DNA of 64,000 nucleotides. Origin: Atherinomorus stipes. Taxonomy: Eukaryota > Chordata > Actinopteri > Atheriniformes > Atherinidae. A program made the position numbers and the translations under genes. The notes under the pieces are model-generated. The model saw only the letters and a list, made by a program, of their open reading frames with translations. It was not told the DNA's origin and did no database searches. This document shows positions 1-12,327 of the stretch, one piece after another (position 1 is the first letter of the stretch; every line of letters begins with the position of its first letter). The stretch lies in NCBI GenBank assembly GCA_023101725.1, contig JALJCO010000112.1, positions 1 through 64,000 of the forward strand, given 5' to 3'.

Positions 1-137
1 GGAACGAGTCCCAATGACCTCGTATCTGCCAACATGGAAAGCAGCATGAATATCTGGATTTACAACGTTGGACAGTCGTCTAAGGTCACGATAACCTATA
101 TCAGGAGTCTGCAACCTGCGGCTCCAGAGCCACAAGT
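1..137. repeat. Dispersed repeat with hAT-like terminal motif
   Basis: The first ~137 bases recur almost unchanged at 4615-4738. Near position 109 both copies reach a CAGGGGTCTGCAACC-like word (CAGGAGTCTGCAACC here), which resembles the terminal inverted repeat of Charlie-type hAT transposons. The window copy continues into a GAGCCACAAGTGGCTC palindrome, while the second copy breaks off in a T-run. The element starts outside the window. Confidence 0.55.
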
Positions 138-552
138 GGCTCTTTGGACCTTCGGTCCAAATGGCTCTCCATAACGTTGACTAAATTTTACATCAGAGCA
201 TTAATTTAAACTATTATTCATCTCTGGAAACTGGCTTTAATGACAAGCCACACTGGAATAACACGCACATCTCATGATTACTTATCAAAGTTTAAAAAAC
301 TAAAGTCTTTCAAAGGTGGTTCCTTTTCTATTTTCTCCCATATTTGGCTTTTGGTATTGTTTAAGGACTGTACAGACCACGTAGCTTCACATGTCCTGCA
401 GATGAAACTAAAGGCTGCAGGACACCGTCTTCCTGATCCGTTTGTGTTTCTGACTGAACTGGTTTTATTTTCTGGTCCCAACGTTGCCCTGATCAGAGAC
501 AATAACCTGATATTTCACAATATCTCCCAGATTAGTCATTAACTCTCAGAAA
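138..552. other. No gene seen
   Basis: No splice-flanked coding segment or recognisable repeat core was found here. The open frames present have no protein-family features. Confidence 0.5.
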
Positions 553-692
553 CAGCTGTCTCTGTTAGCATTAGCTAGCATGAACCACAGCTGTCTCTGT
601 TAGCATTAGCTAGCATGAACCACAGCAGTCTCTGTTAGCATTAGCTAGCATGAACCACAGCTGTCTCTGTTAGCATTAGCTAGCATGAGAAC
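553..692. repeat. Tandem repeat, 35 bp x 4
   Basis: Four nearly perfect copies of a 35-bp unit beginning CAGCTGTCTCTGTTAGC. The unit contains the words TTAGCATTAGCTAGCATG. It is non-coding and looks like a young minisatellite. Confidence 0.9.
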
Positions 693-1257
693 ATTATGCG
701 GTGCCTCATGTTCGGGAGCATAGATACGTGAAATAAAGTGTCAGATTAATGAGTGTTCACCATAATTTACCGTGTTTTTGTTGTTGGGGATTAAATCCAG
801 TGTTTTCTCCACCGTGGCAGCAAGTTATTCCCCCTCTGCTCTGATTGGCCGATTTTCCTCCCCGATACGAACACACTGACATCAGTGGACTGAGCAGCAC
901 CGTCCACTTTTGTCCCAGACAGCAGAAATCCTCATGAAATAAATGTCTGTGATCTTCTTCACTTATTACCACATTAAAGTTTCCTCTGATGTTCCAACAA
1001 CCAGGAATGTGACGTCCTTCCACATTTCCTCCATGTTGTTCAGAAAAAAGTCCGATTCTCATCTGTTCTAATCACACATGGACAGAAACGCGCCTGTGGA
1101 AATGGCAGACGGTCTCGTTGTAGTGTTTGGCTGGATTAGTCTTCATGTTTATTTTCTTAGAATGAGTCATTTAGACCTGCTGGGGGTGCACATACATGGA
1201 GGGTGCCATATATTTGCCGCCATTTTTACGACAGTGTCCCAAAATAGAAAAAACAAT
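693..1257. other. No gene seen
   Basis: Ordinary non-coding sequence by eye; no exon, RNA gene or clear repeat boundary was identified. Confidence 0.4.
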
Positions 1258-1830
1258 GGCTGTCTCAGACCGCACACTTGAGCACTTCAAACACTATCTT
1301 TGAGTGTGAATGCTATCATTTAAATTAAAATTCAGAGCTCTGAAAGTACCCGGATGTTGCCCTAATGACGGCCAAAAACAAAGTTCAAAATGAAGCACAC
1401 TGCTCGCATTAAGCGGACGCCATCTTGCTGACGTAGCAGAAGAGGTGGGACTTTCGAACTGTTTTCATGGCTGAATAATGGACAAAGCGGTGGCGACCCC
1501 TGCTGCAGCGGGGGTGGTGTTGTACTGATTTAAGTAACGTTTATGAAATTATTCAGACATAATTGCAAATGCCCATGTAGCATGTTACCAAGCTGTTCAC
1601 TCCCTGATGACAGTTATGATCTGGTCATTTGTTTGAGGCCGCGGTTATACCGGCTCAGTAGGGTTAGCTCACGTTAGCAACCAATGCTAGTTCGCCACTT
1701 CCTGTAAGTGCAGCGCTTTATTCAGATCAGCATTTAGCGACAATAGTGTGCGCTACGGACGAAACACACACTGCACACTACATACTGAGTTTCAGTGCAC
1801 TCGGGCAAGTGCACGGTTTGAGACACGGCC
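1258..1830. mobile_element. Non-autonomous DNA transposon (MITE), ~570 bp
   Basis: The left end reads GGCTGTCTCAGACCGCACAC and the right end is its degenerate inverse (..GTGCACGGTTTGAGACACGGCC). No transposase frame lies between the ends, so this is a MITE. Superfamily was not assigned. Confidence 0.65.
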
Positions 1831-2635
1831 AATGAGAACCTGTGAACTTTAAAACTGCTGTACCAGCTTTGTTTAATGGGAGTTAGAGACTGTTTGGGAC
1901 CAATAATGTCTTGAAAGACATTAAATGTAGTCTCTCATAGTGCGGTCATAGCTACACCAGATCCACTCACAGATGAAAGCATCTTTATTTCTGGGAGAAT
2001 TTTGGCCACTCACGGCCACCATACATTCACAACAGTGCTGGAATATGAAGGCCCTGTCCCAACAACCGCACTTCCACCCTCGTGCCCTAGAATACGCTCC
2101 TGATGAGGGTTCAAGTGCGTAGTGTGTCCCAGTTCTCCAGGGCTGCTCCAGGGTGGAAGTCCACCACGCCCCCTTTGCACCCTCAATCCACACTTCAGTG
2201 AAGCATTTTGCCCATATTTCATTCTGTGACGTTTTGAACCATAAAGGTGGAACATGTTCATGTTTGGTGATGAGCTCCTGCCTGTGGTGAGAAAAAAATG
2301 TAATTTCAGATGTAAATATTTAAATATTTCATCTTTTACTGCTTTAGGTGAAATAATTACTGAAGTTTGTCCTGTTAGTTCCAAATGTGCTTTGAATATT
2401 AAAACTCAAAGCATTTGAATAATGAAAGTTATTAGTTTACTGATAAAAGTAGGTACATTTAATTTTCATTCAAACTTTATTTACACAGTTAAGTCCCATT
2501 GAGACGCAGCATCTTTAACAAGGGAGACCTGTTTACCTGACATACATGTTTCTATGGACATGTGGACATTTATGGACATTCTGTGCTAACAAAAGCAGTC
2601 ACAGAGCAGACAATTTAATCATTATTATACATTTA
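1831..2635. other. No gene seen
   Basis: Gene-free sequence. The open frames on the minus strand near 1921-2384 overlap in different frames and lack family motifs or splice context. Confidence 0.4.
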
Positions 2636-3593
2636 CAGTGTTCCCACTCTTTTCTAGAAGTTGTTTTCCAGGACATTTTTTTAGGACTTTTTCAGCCGCT
2701 ACAGTACGAGTCAAGTTATCACAACATAGACTAATAACTTCCACCACAAGCTTTTGGAGAAACGGCGGCAAAGAAGCAGCAAGGAAGCTGCAACGAAACA
2801 GTGATGAAACTGCAACGACGAGGCGATGAAAGGCGAGTAAACAGCGACACAATGGCAACATAACCGTGACAAAGCTGCAACAAAGTTGCGATGAAACAGC
2901 GACGTAGCGGCAGTGAAACGATGGTGTCGCGGCAGCAACAAATCTGCAACGAAATAGTGACAAAAGGGCAACGAAGAGGCGATGAAATTGCGATGAAACG
3001 GCTATAAAACGGTGACTAAACAGCAACAAAGCTTCAACAAAACGGCAACATAGCAGCGATGAAGCTAAAGCAAAACAGCAACATAGCGCCGGCGAAGCTG
3101 CGATGAAACCGTGATGAAATGGTGACGTAGCTGTAGCAAAATGGCGGCAACAAAGCAACAAGGAAGCTGCAACAAAACTGCAACGAAGAGGCGATGAAAC
3201 GATGACGAAGAGGCAACAAAACGGCAAAATAGCGGCGACAAAGCTGCAATTAAACAACAACATAGTGGCAACGTAGCGGGGTGACGTAGCGGGGTGATGT
3301 AGCGGGGTGACGTAGCGGGGTGACGTAGCAGCGACATAGTGGCTCCGAAACGGCGGCGAAGTGGCGGCAACAAAGCAGCATGGAAGCTGCAGCGAAACGG
3401 TGATGAAGAGGTGATGAAACTGCAACGAAACTGCGACGAAGCGGCGATGAGAGGGAGAAAAATCATTTTCCAGGACAACTTAAGCTTTTCCAGGACATAC
3501 TCTCTCTCATTTTCCATGTGTTTTTCCGTGACTGGAAAAATGTTCAGTCATTTCCCAGGATTTCCAGGTTTTCCAGGAAGCGTGGGAACCCTG
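2636..3593. mobile_element. TIR element with degenerate internal repeat, copy 1
   Basis: The outer ends (CAGTGTTCCCACTCTTTTC and ..GAAGCGTGGGAACCCTG) are inverted relatives of each other. Both are rich in the word TTTTCCAGGACA. The ~700 bp interior is a degenerate tandem pattern of words such as GCAACGAAAC and GCGATGAAAC. A second copy at 37,460-37,961 has the same ends and the same style of interior in inverted orientation. There is no transposase. Long minus-strand frames through the interior are a by-product of the repeat. Confidence 0.8.
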
Positions 3594-3850
3594 ATTTAGT
3601 GTAGAACGTAACAGTTATTTAACCCTGTACTGGTGAAATTATACAGCCACCTACATAAATCGGTAATTCATTTATTTATCAATTAAACACGTGTGTTTTT
3701 CATAACGTATATTTTACAAGAACAGATGGAACAAACTTTATTCTGTTCAGGTCTGAAAATGATGTCTCTTCACCAGGAACAGAAATGAGGCTGAGTTTGG
3801 AAGCAATGACATGAAATAACGTTGTGGTGCAGGATGATAGAGGAACCATG
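3594..3850. other. Short unannotated spacer
   Basis: AT-rich non-coding sequence between two transposons; nothing recognised. Confidence 0.4.
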
Positions 3851-4040
3851 AGGGGTATCCGATATTATCTAACTCTTTAATTCCAATATCCGATATCAAC
3901 CGATACCAGTATATGCAGACAACTGTGAGGTTGTATCTCTCATATTTTGAGAAATACAATGATATTCTGCTCTAAGAGTAAAGATCCCAAAATCTCCTTT
4001 AATCAGCCAGAGGAGTTTGTTTTGGACATTTGGCTGCCTT

Positions 4041-4895
4041 ATAGGGAGCTGAAGTCACGCCCATCTACTTCTCATCGATGGGACCTAAGAGACGAAAAAT
4101 ATGAATGGAAGTCAATGAGGAGAAAATAATTATCTTCTGGTCCCAGTCGTTCTCTGTCCTGGTTTCCAGATATGTTGGTTGTGGATTTAAATGAAATTTT
4201 TTGTGCAAAGAAAAATTAAAATACCACAACGATTTTTTATATTCAGGATTTACTTGAGCGAGTGATGACGTGGCTCCCTGTGACGGGCATGAACGAGACC
4301 GGCCATCATTCCGTCGGCATGATAGAAAGAGTCAGCATTTACTGACTCGTTACAGTTTTCACTTCTGTTCATGTTTTTTCCTGTTCTTGAAAAAAAATCA
4401 AATAAAAAGCAGTGATGTGCCGGAGTTAAATCCCAACGGTAGCGTACTCGGGCAGCTGGTGACGCATGTTGCTTGCGACGAGACCTGTAGTCCACACAGA
4501 GGTTTCAAGGTCAACGGCTAAATTCTGTTCCTATTTATGCGTAATCGCTGCACTAAACCAGCTGTTACAGACTAATCCGACAAGCGTTTTGTGCGTGACG
4601 CTGCCATTACCTGGGGAACGAGTCCCAATTACCTCGTATCTGCCAACATGGAAAGCAGCATGAATATCTGGATTTACAACGTTGGACAGTCGTCTAAGGT
4701 CACGATAACCTATATCAGGGGTCTGCAACCTGCGGCTTTTTTTATTTGAATCCACAACCAACACATCTGGAATCCAGGACAGAGAACGACTGGAACCAGA
4801 AGATCATTATTTTCTCCCCATTGACTTCCATTCATATTTTTTCATCTCTTAGGTCTCATGGGGCTCACCGGAAAGGCCGTGACTTCGGCTCCATA
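4041..4895. mobile_element. Foldback element with ~155-bp arms
   Basis: Positions 4041-4196 are the inverse of 4738-4895 with few mismatches (shared words GAATGGAAGTCAATG and CAGTCGTTCTCTGTCCTGG). It is inserted between the left arm of the satellite MITE and its array. The centre includes the block shared with the window start. Confidence 0.8.
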
Positions 4896-6690
4896 TATCA
4901 GATACTAGCAGGTGTTAGATACTACCAGATATCAGATACTAGCAGGTGTTAGATACTACCATATATAGATACTAGCAGGTATTGGATACTAGATATAGAT
5001 ACTAGCAGGTGTTAGATACTACCAGATATCAGATACTAGCAGGTGTTAGATACTACCATATATCAGATACTAGCAGGTATTGGATACTACCATATATCAG
5101 ATACTAGCAGGTATTAGATACTACCATATATCAGATACTAGCAGGTATTAGATACTACCATATATAGATACTAGAGGTGTTAGATACAACCAGATATCAG
5201 ATACTAGCAGGTGTTAGATACTACCATATATCAGATACTAGCAGGTATTAGATACTACCATATATCAGATACTAGCAGGTGTTAGATACTAGCAGGTATT
5301 AGATACTACCAGATATCAGATACTAGCAGGTGTTAGATACTACCAGATATCAGATACTAGCAGGTATTGGATACTACCATATATCAGATACTAGCAGGTA
5401 TTAGATACTACCAGATATCAGATACTAGCAGGTGTTGGATACTACCAGATATCAGATACTAGCAGGTATTAGATACTACCATATATCAGATACTAGCAGG
5501 TATTGGATACTACCATATATCAGATACTAGCAGGTATTAGATACTACCATATATCAGATACTAGCAGGTATTAGATACTACCATATATCAGATACTAGCA
5601 GGTATTAGATACTACCGTATATCAGATACTAGCAGGTATTAGATACTACCATATATCAGATACTAGCAGGTATCAGATACTACCATATATCAGATACTAG
5701 CAGGTATTAGATACTACCATATATCAGATACTAGCAGGTATTAGATACTACCATATATCAGATACTAGCATGTATTAGATCTCCAGATATCAGTACTGAG
5801 GTAGATACTCCATATATCAGATCTAGATGTTTAGATACTGCCATATATAGATCTAGCAGGTTAGATACTACCATATATCAGATACTAGCAGGTATTAGAT
5901 ACTACGTATATCAGATACTGAGGTATTGATCTACCTATATAGATCTGGGTATTAGATCTCATATATCAGATACTAGCAGGTAATGGATACTGCCATATAT
6001 AGATACTAGCAGGTATTAGATACTACCATATATCAGATACTAGCAGGTATTAGATACTACCATATATCAGATACTAGCAGGTATTAGATACTACCATATA
6101 TCAGATACTAGCAGGTATTAGATACTACCACATATCAGATACTAGCAGGTATTAGATACTACCATATATCAGATACTAGCAGGTATTAGATACTACCATA
6201 TATCAGATACTAGCAGGTATTAGATACTACCATATATCAGATACTAGCAGGTATTAGATACTACCATATATCAGATACTAGAGGTAATGGATACTGATTA
6301 GTCTAGCAGGTATTAGTACTACCATATATAGTCTAGGGTATTAGATACTACCATATATAGATACTAGAGGTGTTAGATACTACCACATATAGATCTGAGG
6401 TATTAGATACTACCATATAAGTTAGCAGGTATTAGATACTACCAGATATCAGATACTAGCAGGTTAGATACTACCATATATAGTCTGGGTATAGATACTG
6501 CAGATATCAGATACTAGCAGGTATCAGATACTACCATATATCAGATACTAGCAGGTATCAGATACTACCATATATCAGATACTAGCAGGTATTAGATACT
6601 ACCATATATCAGATACTAGCAGGTATTAGATACTACCATATATCAGATACTAGCAGGTATCAGATACTAGCATATATCAGATACTAGCAG
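4891..6690. repeat. 34-bp satellite array, ~52 units
   Basis: The unit is roughly CAGATACTAGCAGGTATTAG followed by ATACTACCATATAT (34 bp), repeated head to tail for about 1.8 kb. Most units differ by one or two bases (GGTATT/GGTGTT, CATATAT/CAGATAT). Between about 5770 and 6490 many units have lost dinucleotides or trinucleotides. The array lies inside a MITE whose sister copy at 22.6 kb has only about three units. Confidence 0.95.
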
Positions 6691-7055
6691 ACATATAATC
6701 AGCAGCTTCAAAGCAAGTCAGTCTGTAGCAGCAGCAGCTGCACCGTAGTCACATGACTCTGAAAGGAATGCTGGGAAATGAAGTTCTTCCGGGATAACAG
6801 GGACTTTTGTACATGCTGGACTGCTGCCAACGCAATAATCTCGCGGGATTTCATTGTTCCAAAACGAAATCTCGCAAGATCTCATTTTTGAAAATATCAG
6901 TCCAGAAAACTGATACCAACATTTTCCGATATCACATTGTAATGCCAATATCGGGCAATAATATCTGTAGGCCCATAATATTGGACATGTCTAGAAACCA
7001 TCAATGTCCCAGTTCTGCCTTTTTCCCACTCTTGCAACCTGCGCACTCCAACCCT

Positions 7056-7159
7056 TCAAGGAATTGTACACCCACAGAGTGATGGTCCAGAGTCTTGCTC
7101 AGCATGAGGATGAGGAGAAGATGAAGGACCATCATTCTGTGGGTGTACTATTCCTTTAA
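7056..7159. mobile_element. Short foldback MITE (deletion derivative)
   Basis: A ~104-bp hairpin whose ends (GGAATTGTACACCCACAGAG and its inverse) match the ends of the long foldback elements at 13,979-14,867 and 30,158-31,052. It keeps only the outer part of the arms. Confidence 0.85.
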
Positions 7160-8935
7160 CGTGCACTTTTACCAACTGCACACTTGATTCAGGACCGTAG
7201 GGTTTAGCGTGGGTTGTTGGCACCAGGCCGAAGTCATTTAAAAGGAAACATCTTTTCTTTCATATTCTCATCTTTACCACTAGATGTCAGTCATTCTTAC
7301 ACACTGTACCTTTAAATATAAATCTGCGTGTAAAATGTTGTGCTTGCCTGAGTAAGTGAAACACCAACTCAGCTCTCAGCACAAAAACTGTGTTAAACTG
7401 CACTTATTCAATCATTTCATGGCATCTTTTTCTTGGGGAATGTCTTGTTTCTGTCCCATAGCTTCAACATTCATCCTGGTTCCTGTCTACTTCTACTTGT
7501 CGCTCTGTTCAAGATGACTGAATATGAGATTATTTTCCAGTGGAGCTTCATGGTTTAGAATGAACAAATCTATATCTGAGCAGCTCTCTTCCAGTGATTC
7601 AAAAAAGTGATCAAAATATATAATAAAATATATAAATAACATTTTTTTAGTGTTGACTCATTGACATGAGCTAAGGAGTAAACATCACTGTCTGATGTCA
7701 CATGAGGGCGCTCTAGGCTTGTGACCTTTTCTCAGCCAGAGGAGTTCATTTTGAACATCTGGTTCTACTGTCTGTGTGGTGGAACAAATCCTCCAAAAAC
7801 ATGCTCATCATCTTAATTCTGATGTTTATGATCATTTACAGGTATTAACTTTGGAATCGGAGTGATGGGGAATTTTTAGCTGCAACAAATAGGATATGAA
7901 AAATCCAAAAGTTGCACTATTTTAAATCTGACTTATATATGTTCTTTTCCTCTTCATGACGCAGTTTTTTGACTGATGCGACTTTTACTCCAGAGCAACT
8001 TACAGTCCACGAGTGAATGAATGAGGCTGTTACTGGATGGCAGTATAAGCGGTTACAGTCTGTAAATCAGTAGAAATGATGTGGTGTTGTCCTGGTGAAC
8101 ATCGTCTAATCTTAGACATTCAAATGTTTGACTACTCTCTGCTTCTTGGTTTTAAACAGAAGCCAAGAGCGGCCTTTCCTGCAATTATCTACTGTAATAG
8201 TTATCCCATGATCAGGAAGCTCTGGTTCAGGTGATAACAGCTTAATTCTTCTCAACATCTCAAAAAATACTGCGTATACACACTTTATGGTACTTTAAGC
8301 AGAACTCAGAAACTCTTTCACCTCCATAAATGCTTTTCAGAATCTCTGTGAAGTGTTAACGGGGTGATTCGATGTTTCCTTCCCCCCACCTAAACACCGG
8401 ATCCTGGCTCTAAAACCAGCTCTTTGCTGGACCAGAGTGAAGATCCGGTTCACGTAGCTTGTGCTGCCTGGTCGCCAGGTGGAGCAGCACCGAGCCTCAT
8501 GGCCGAATAGGATCAAAAATCACTTGTCATGTCCATAAAAAGTAAAGAAATGTTCATATTCTTACCCGCTACCCGCCAACACCAGAGAAAAATATAATCT
8601 ACGGAATATTTACCCACAAAACACGAGTAAAACGTCCCGCTGCAGGAGACACGGGACTCTGAGCTGCTGCTACCAACGTAGCATCAAGCTAGTAACAGCT
8701 TAGAGACATATTCAGGATCAGAACAGAGGAAAGACAGTAGAGAAGACGTCTGGTGCTGTGGGGGTGTAGGGGAGTACGAACTTTACAACAGTGAAAGGAG
8801 ACCACTCCCCCTAGTGGCCCCGAGCCGAAGTTACTGAGTTCTGCTTTAATAATTAAACCATTATCTTAAAACAATCAGTGGGGATCGTTTTCTTAAGATA
8901 TCAGGTAACAGAATTGCTAACTTTGTATCTAAAGT
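7160..8935. other. Gene-free stretch with a repeat fragment
   Basis: No exon was recognised. Around 7900-8020 there is a fragment resembling a common fish repeat (GCGACTTTTACTCCAGAGC-type words). The rest has no visible structure. Confidence 0.4.
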
Positions 8936-9815
8936 AGGGGTTGGACTCAATTTAAAAAATTTATCTAACTAATTAGAGGCTTTGTATATAATTAATCTTG
9001 ATTAATTGCACTATAAAATTGCCCCAGAAAGTAACATTTTCTTTATTGAAATAGATTTTCAAGGACAACTGAATCAAATAACAGACACAAACATTAGAAT
9101 TGTGATTTCCAGCTCTACTATTGTCGGACCAAATGCATTTAATTGTAATTCGACTTTATAAGAAAGTAGATAAAGAAATAAAAAAAGATTTCTGGTCAAA
9201 ACTGAACAGACCTAAAGATAATTCAGGCTCTGGCGCTCCAGCAGTGACTTTGTGAACTCTGATATGAAATCATGAATTACCAACAATAATCATGTTAAAC
9301 AAAGACCTGATCACCACCAGCCACACATGATGAAGCTGGTATCTGTCTGGAATACCAGTTTACCCACCAAAACTTCAGGCCTTATGCTAAATATGTTTCA
9401 TTTAACATATTTTGCACACATTTAGCTTATATGTGTATATATGTCTGTATATATGTTCAAAATCCCAGTTTAAGCTTTTCTCACTGAGATGTTGTGACTG
9501 GGGACAGAAAGCTGCTGCTTCACAGAGGAGAGCCCCAAACTGCTTCCAATCACTTTCCCTTCGTATTTCAGACACTAGCTACCCCCTACAGTTGGTGTTT
9601 TATTTAAAAAAAGAAAAAAAAATGATCAGAGGGTCTGAAAAAGTTGTGGAGTTTTGCCGTGTCCGTCAGCATAATTGGTTGTACCAGAAAATCTGCCCCA
9701 ATATAGGTTCCACTTTGCTACTAATGCAAACTGTGATTAAATGCCTTAATTAATTAAAGGTGTTCATTTTTTTATGATGAATTAATCATAATTAACGCGT
9801 TAAAGTCCCGCCCCT
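8936..9815. mobile_element. MITE, ~880 bp
   Basis: The left end AGGGGTTGGACTCAATTTAA and the right end ..TTAACGCGTTAAAGTCCCGC form a degenerate inverted pair. The interior is non-coding and AT-rich. Confidence 0.55.
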
Positions 9816-10009
9816 GATCTAAAGCTAATGAAAAATATACAGTGGCTTGCAAATTTTTGTCATTTCTGCATACATCACTCGCACATGCTCCAACTATCCT
9901 CAAAGCTCAGAAAGCTTTGGAAGTCCATAGAAATGGAACAGAGACTGGTCTTTACGGGGTTAATTACAACGATGCTGGACACTTTCTGCATTTCTTTCTC
10001 TTTTTTTAA

Positions 10010-10465
10010 TAGATCTTTTTATTAACATTTTGGTAACTTACAAGGTAATATGAAAACATCAAAATCAGCTCCATAGAGTATGTTAGTTACAACCCCAACC
10101 CGTTTCCCACCCACCCCACAGTTACATAGCTGTACAGAGAAATAAATAACAAGAACCTTGCAAGTAAAGTCGTGAATGCAACAAAAATCATACATACTAT
10201 TACTGAAAGCAACACCCTCTGGTCTCACGCCAGATACAGCCATAAGTGGATTTGGGTCAATGGAGAGACCAGAAATCTCACTGAAAGATTAAAAAATTTC
10301 CCTCCAAAATGTTTCAAGAGCTGGACAGAGCCAAAACAGGTGAGCGAGAATAGAATTTGTAAAAATCCCGGGACTAGATTCTCTCTGTGACTGTGGAAAT
10401 AATGAGAGACAACGGCTCCAGTAGGAGGCAGCACCGAGTCCATCACCAGGGAATTAAAGGTTTCT
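10010..10465 (-). mobile_element. Possible LINE 3' fragment, reverse orientation
   Basis: Read on the minus strand, this segment ends in an AATAAA-like word followed by an A-rich tail (plus-strand T-run near 10,000-10,020). A minus-strand open segment at 10,226-10,446 has no recognised motif. A truncated reverse-inserted LINE would fit, but no reverse-transcriptase residues are present. Confidence 0.3.
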
Positions 10466-10470
10466 TTTAG

Positions 10471-11061
10471 TGATGCACGATATTGGAATTTTGGCCGATA
10501 TCCGATATGCCAATATTTTAAAACTCACATGGTTGATAACCAATATCAATACTGATATTAAAGCTGAAAAAAAGCAGCCATTGCAAATAGCAGTTCTGTT
10601 ATCCGTTTCCGACACTTTGAAAAATAGTGTTGGGAAAAAATATCAATATACTGAAATATCGCAATATTATCATATGCCGATATCAAATTGATGTTTAAAA
10701 AATGCGGCATCAATCTATTTTACTTACAAAATCTCACAATATTTTGTGAATTCTCACAAGATTTTGTAACAGAATGATAGAATTTCATCGAGATTTCGAT
10801 GGTAAAATAGATCGATACCATGTTTTTAAATGTCAATATGATATAAGCATATGAAAATATTGTGATATTTTAGTGTATTGATATTTTTTCCCACCCCTAG
10901 TCTTTAGAAGTTTTAAGGTCTGTAAAAAAGAATTTTTAAGACTTTAGAAACAGCAGCTGATTGGTTAAATATCGGTCGGGTGGCCGATGTCCGATACTCA
11001 GTTTTAAAGCAGATATAGGTCGATACCGATTGGGGGCCGATTATATCGTGCATCCCTAGTT
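10471..11061. mobile_element. hAT-like MITE with a second MITE nested inside
   Basis: The ends are GTGATGCACGATAT and ..ATATCGTGCATCCCTA, a TIR style common in fish hAT MITEs. The block at about 10,638-10,902 has its own inverted ends (AAATATCAATATACTGAAAT and inverse). The same nested arrangement recurs at 20,885-21,411, so the composite moved as one unit. Confidence 0.75.
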
Positions 11062-11296
11062 TCTTTTCTTTTCTAACACTTAGGAATGATAGCAACCCGG
11101 ACGGGACCCCTTAGCTTACTGCGGTTAAACACGAGCTACGTGTGCCGATCTGACAATGTTAAACTGACGGATAGACACCGGCGCTACCTTCACAGTTTCC
11201 TGGCAATCAATGACTCAGTGTTGCGTCCAGAGCCGTTTTCTGCCATCGTCCCGCTTATTTCCACAGAAAGACTGTAGTCCAGGTCTCTGTAGTCCA

Positions 11297-11832
11297 GGTT
11301 ATTATAGTTAACTAAAACTAACGAAAAAACGAAAACTAAAATTGAAAAAACATTTCAGTTAACTGAAATAGAAATAAAAACGACAGTTTTTAACAAAACG
11401 ATAACTAACTGAAACTGTATCATATTTTTACAAAACTAACTAAAACTAACTAAAATTATTGCAGAAACATCCTTAGTTTTAGTCTTTGTAAATTAATATA
11501 ATACATCAGCCTTTTGAGTTGATTTGAAATCTATTCTATTTAATCTTTTTTACTTTAGTCTACTGGTTTTACTCCAAGTGACTTTCTGATGATTTTGAAT
11601 GTCACACCAGACAAACCACCTATAATTTACTGAAAAGAAAACCCCAAAAAACTAAAACTACCACTGAAACTAATAAAAACTAAACTAAAACTAAACATTA
11701 TCCAAAAATAGAAACTAATAAAAACTAGCAAATCTGCTCAAAAAACTAACTAAAACTAACTGAATTGAAAAACAAAAAGTCAAAACGAAATAAAAACTGA
11801 AACTAATTAAAAATCCAAAACTATTATAACCT
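11297..11832. mobile_element. A-rich MITE (GTTAACTAAAACTAA family)
   Basis: The left end AGGTTATTATAGTTAACTAA and the right end ..CTATTATAACCTT are inverted. The interior is dominated by AACTAAAAC words. Non-coding. Confidence 0.75.
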
Positions 11833-12327
11833 TGCTGTAGTCCAGGTCATCAGACGCCAATCGGCCGATCGCTGGTGTTTGTTCACCAGTAAAAAATGAT
11901 CATCTAGGAGAGTTCTCCCCTCGTCCATTAAAGATGTAAAAAATGCAAAAAGTATCCGGCGTCGTCGTAATTTACCCCGTAAAGACCAGTCTCTGTTTTA
12001 TTTCAGTGGACTTCCAAAGCTTTCTGACCATCGAGGGCAGTAGGAGCTTGCACAATGACGTATGCATAAATGATAAAAACTCCACCGTAAAGGTCAGGAA
12101 AAAGCTTGAAGTGGCTCAGTAAGCCTTGGAAACATCCCAGAAAAGTTGAATTATTTTACAAACAGATCCAGATAATCTAGCAAACAAATCTTGTGGTGAG
12201 ATTATTTTGTCAAAGACTGTTTTCATATCTTAATAATGCACATTTTCTGATGTATTTCTTCAGCAAAATGTCTAGAAATGGAGTTAGATGCCAAATGAGT
12301 TTAAGTTCTGTGAAGTAAAACCATTAT

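Larger units (their letters stand above)
3851..6992. mobile_element. MITE carrying an expanded internal 34-bp satellite
   Basis: The ends (..GTATCCGATATTATC at the left, ATAATATTGGACATG.. at the right) are inverted relatives rich in the word CCGATAT. The same left arm, internal repeat and right arm (GCAGCTTCAAAGCAAGTCAG and following) recur as a compact copy at 22,391-23,021. This copy is enlarged by a foldback insertion (4041-4895) and by expansion of the internal array (4891-6690). No transposase is present; the TIR style suggests a hAT-related MITE, which is not proven. Confidence 0.8.
9853..12082. mobile_element. Foldback element split by later insertions
   Basis: About 9853-10,000 is the inverse of about 11,930-12,082 (shared words CAGAAAGCTTTGGAAGTCCA and GAGACTGGTCTTTACGGGGT). 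Between the arms lie at least two independent MITEs (10,471-11,061 and 11,297-11,832) and a reverse-oriented fragment at about 10,010-10,465. A loose relative of the arm occurs at about 50,839-50,890, next to calumenin coding exon 1. Confidence 0.7.

Noticed and set aside
2625..3425. 266-residue minus-strand open frame
   Set aside because: Low-complexity translation of the degenerate repeat inside a TIR element, with parallel open frames in other phases.
4891..6690. Possible CRISPR array
   Set aside because: Head-to-tail satellite with no unique spacers, in a vertebrate genome.
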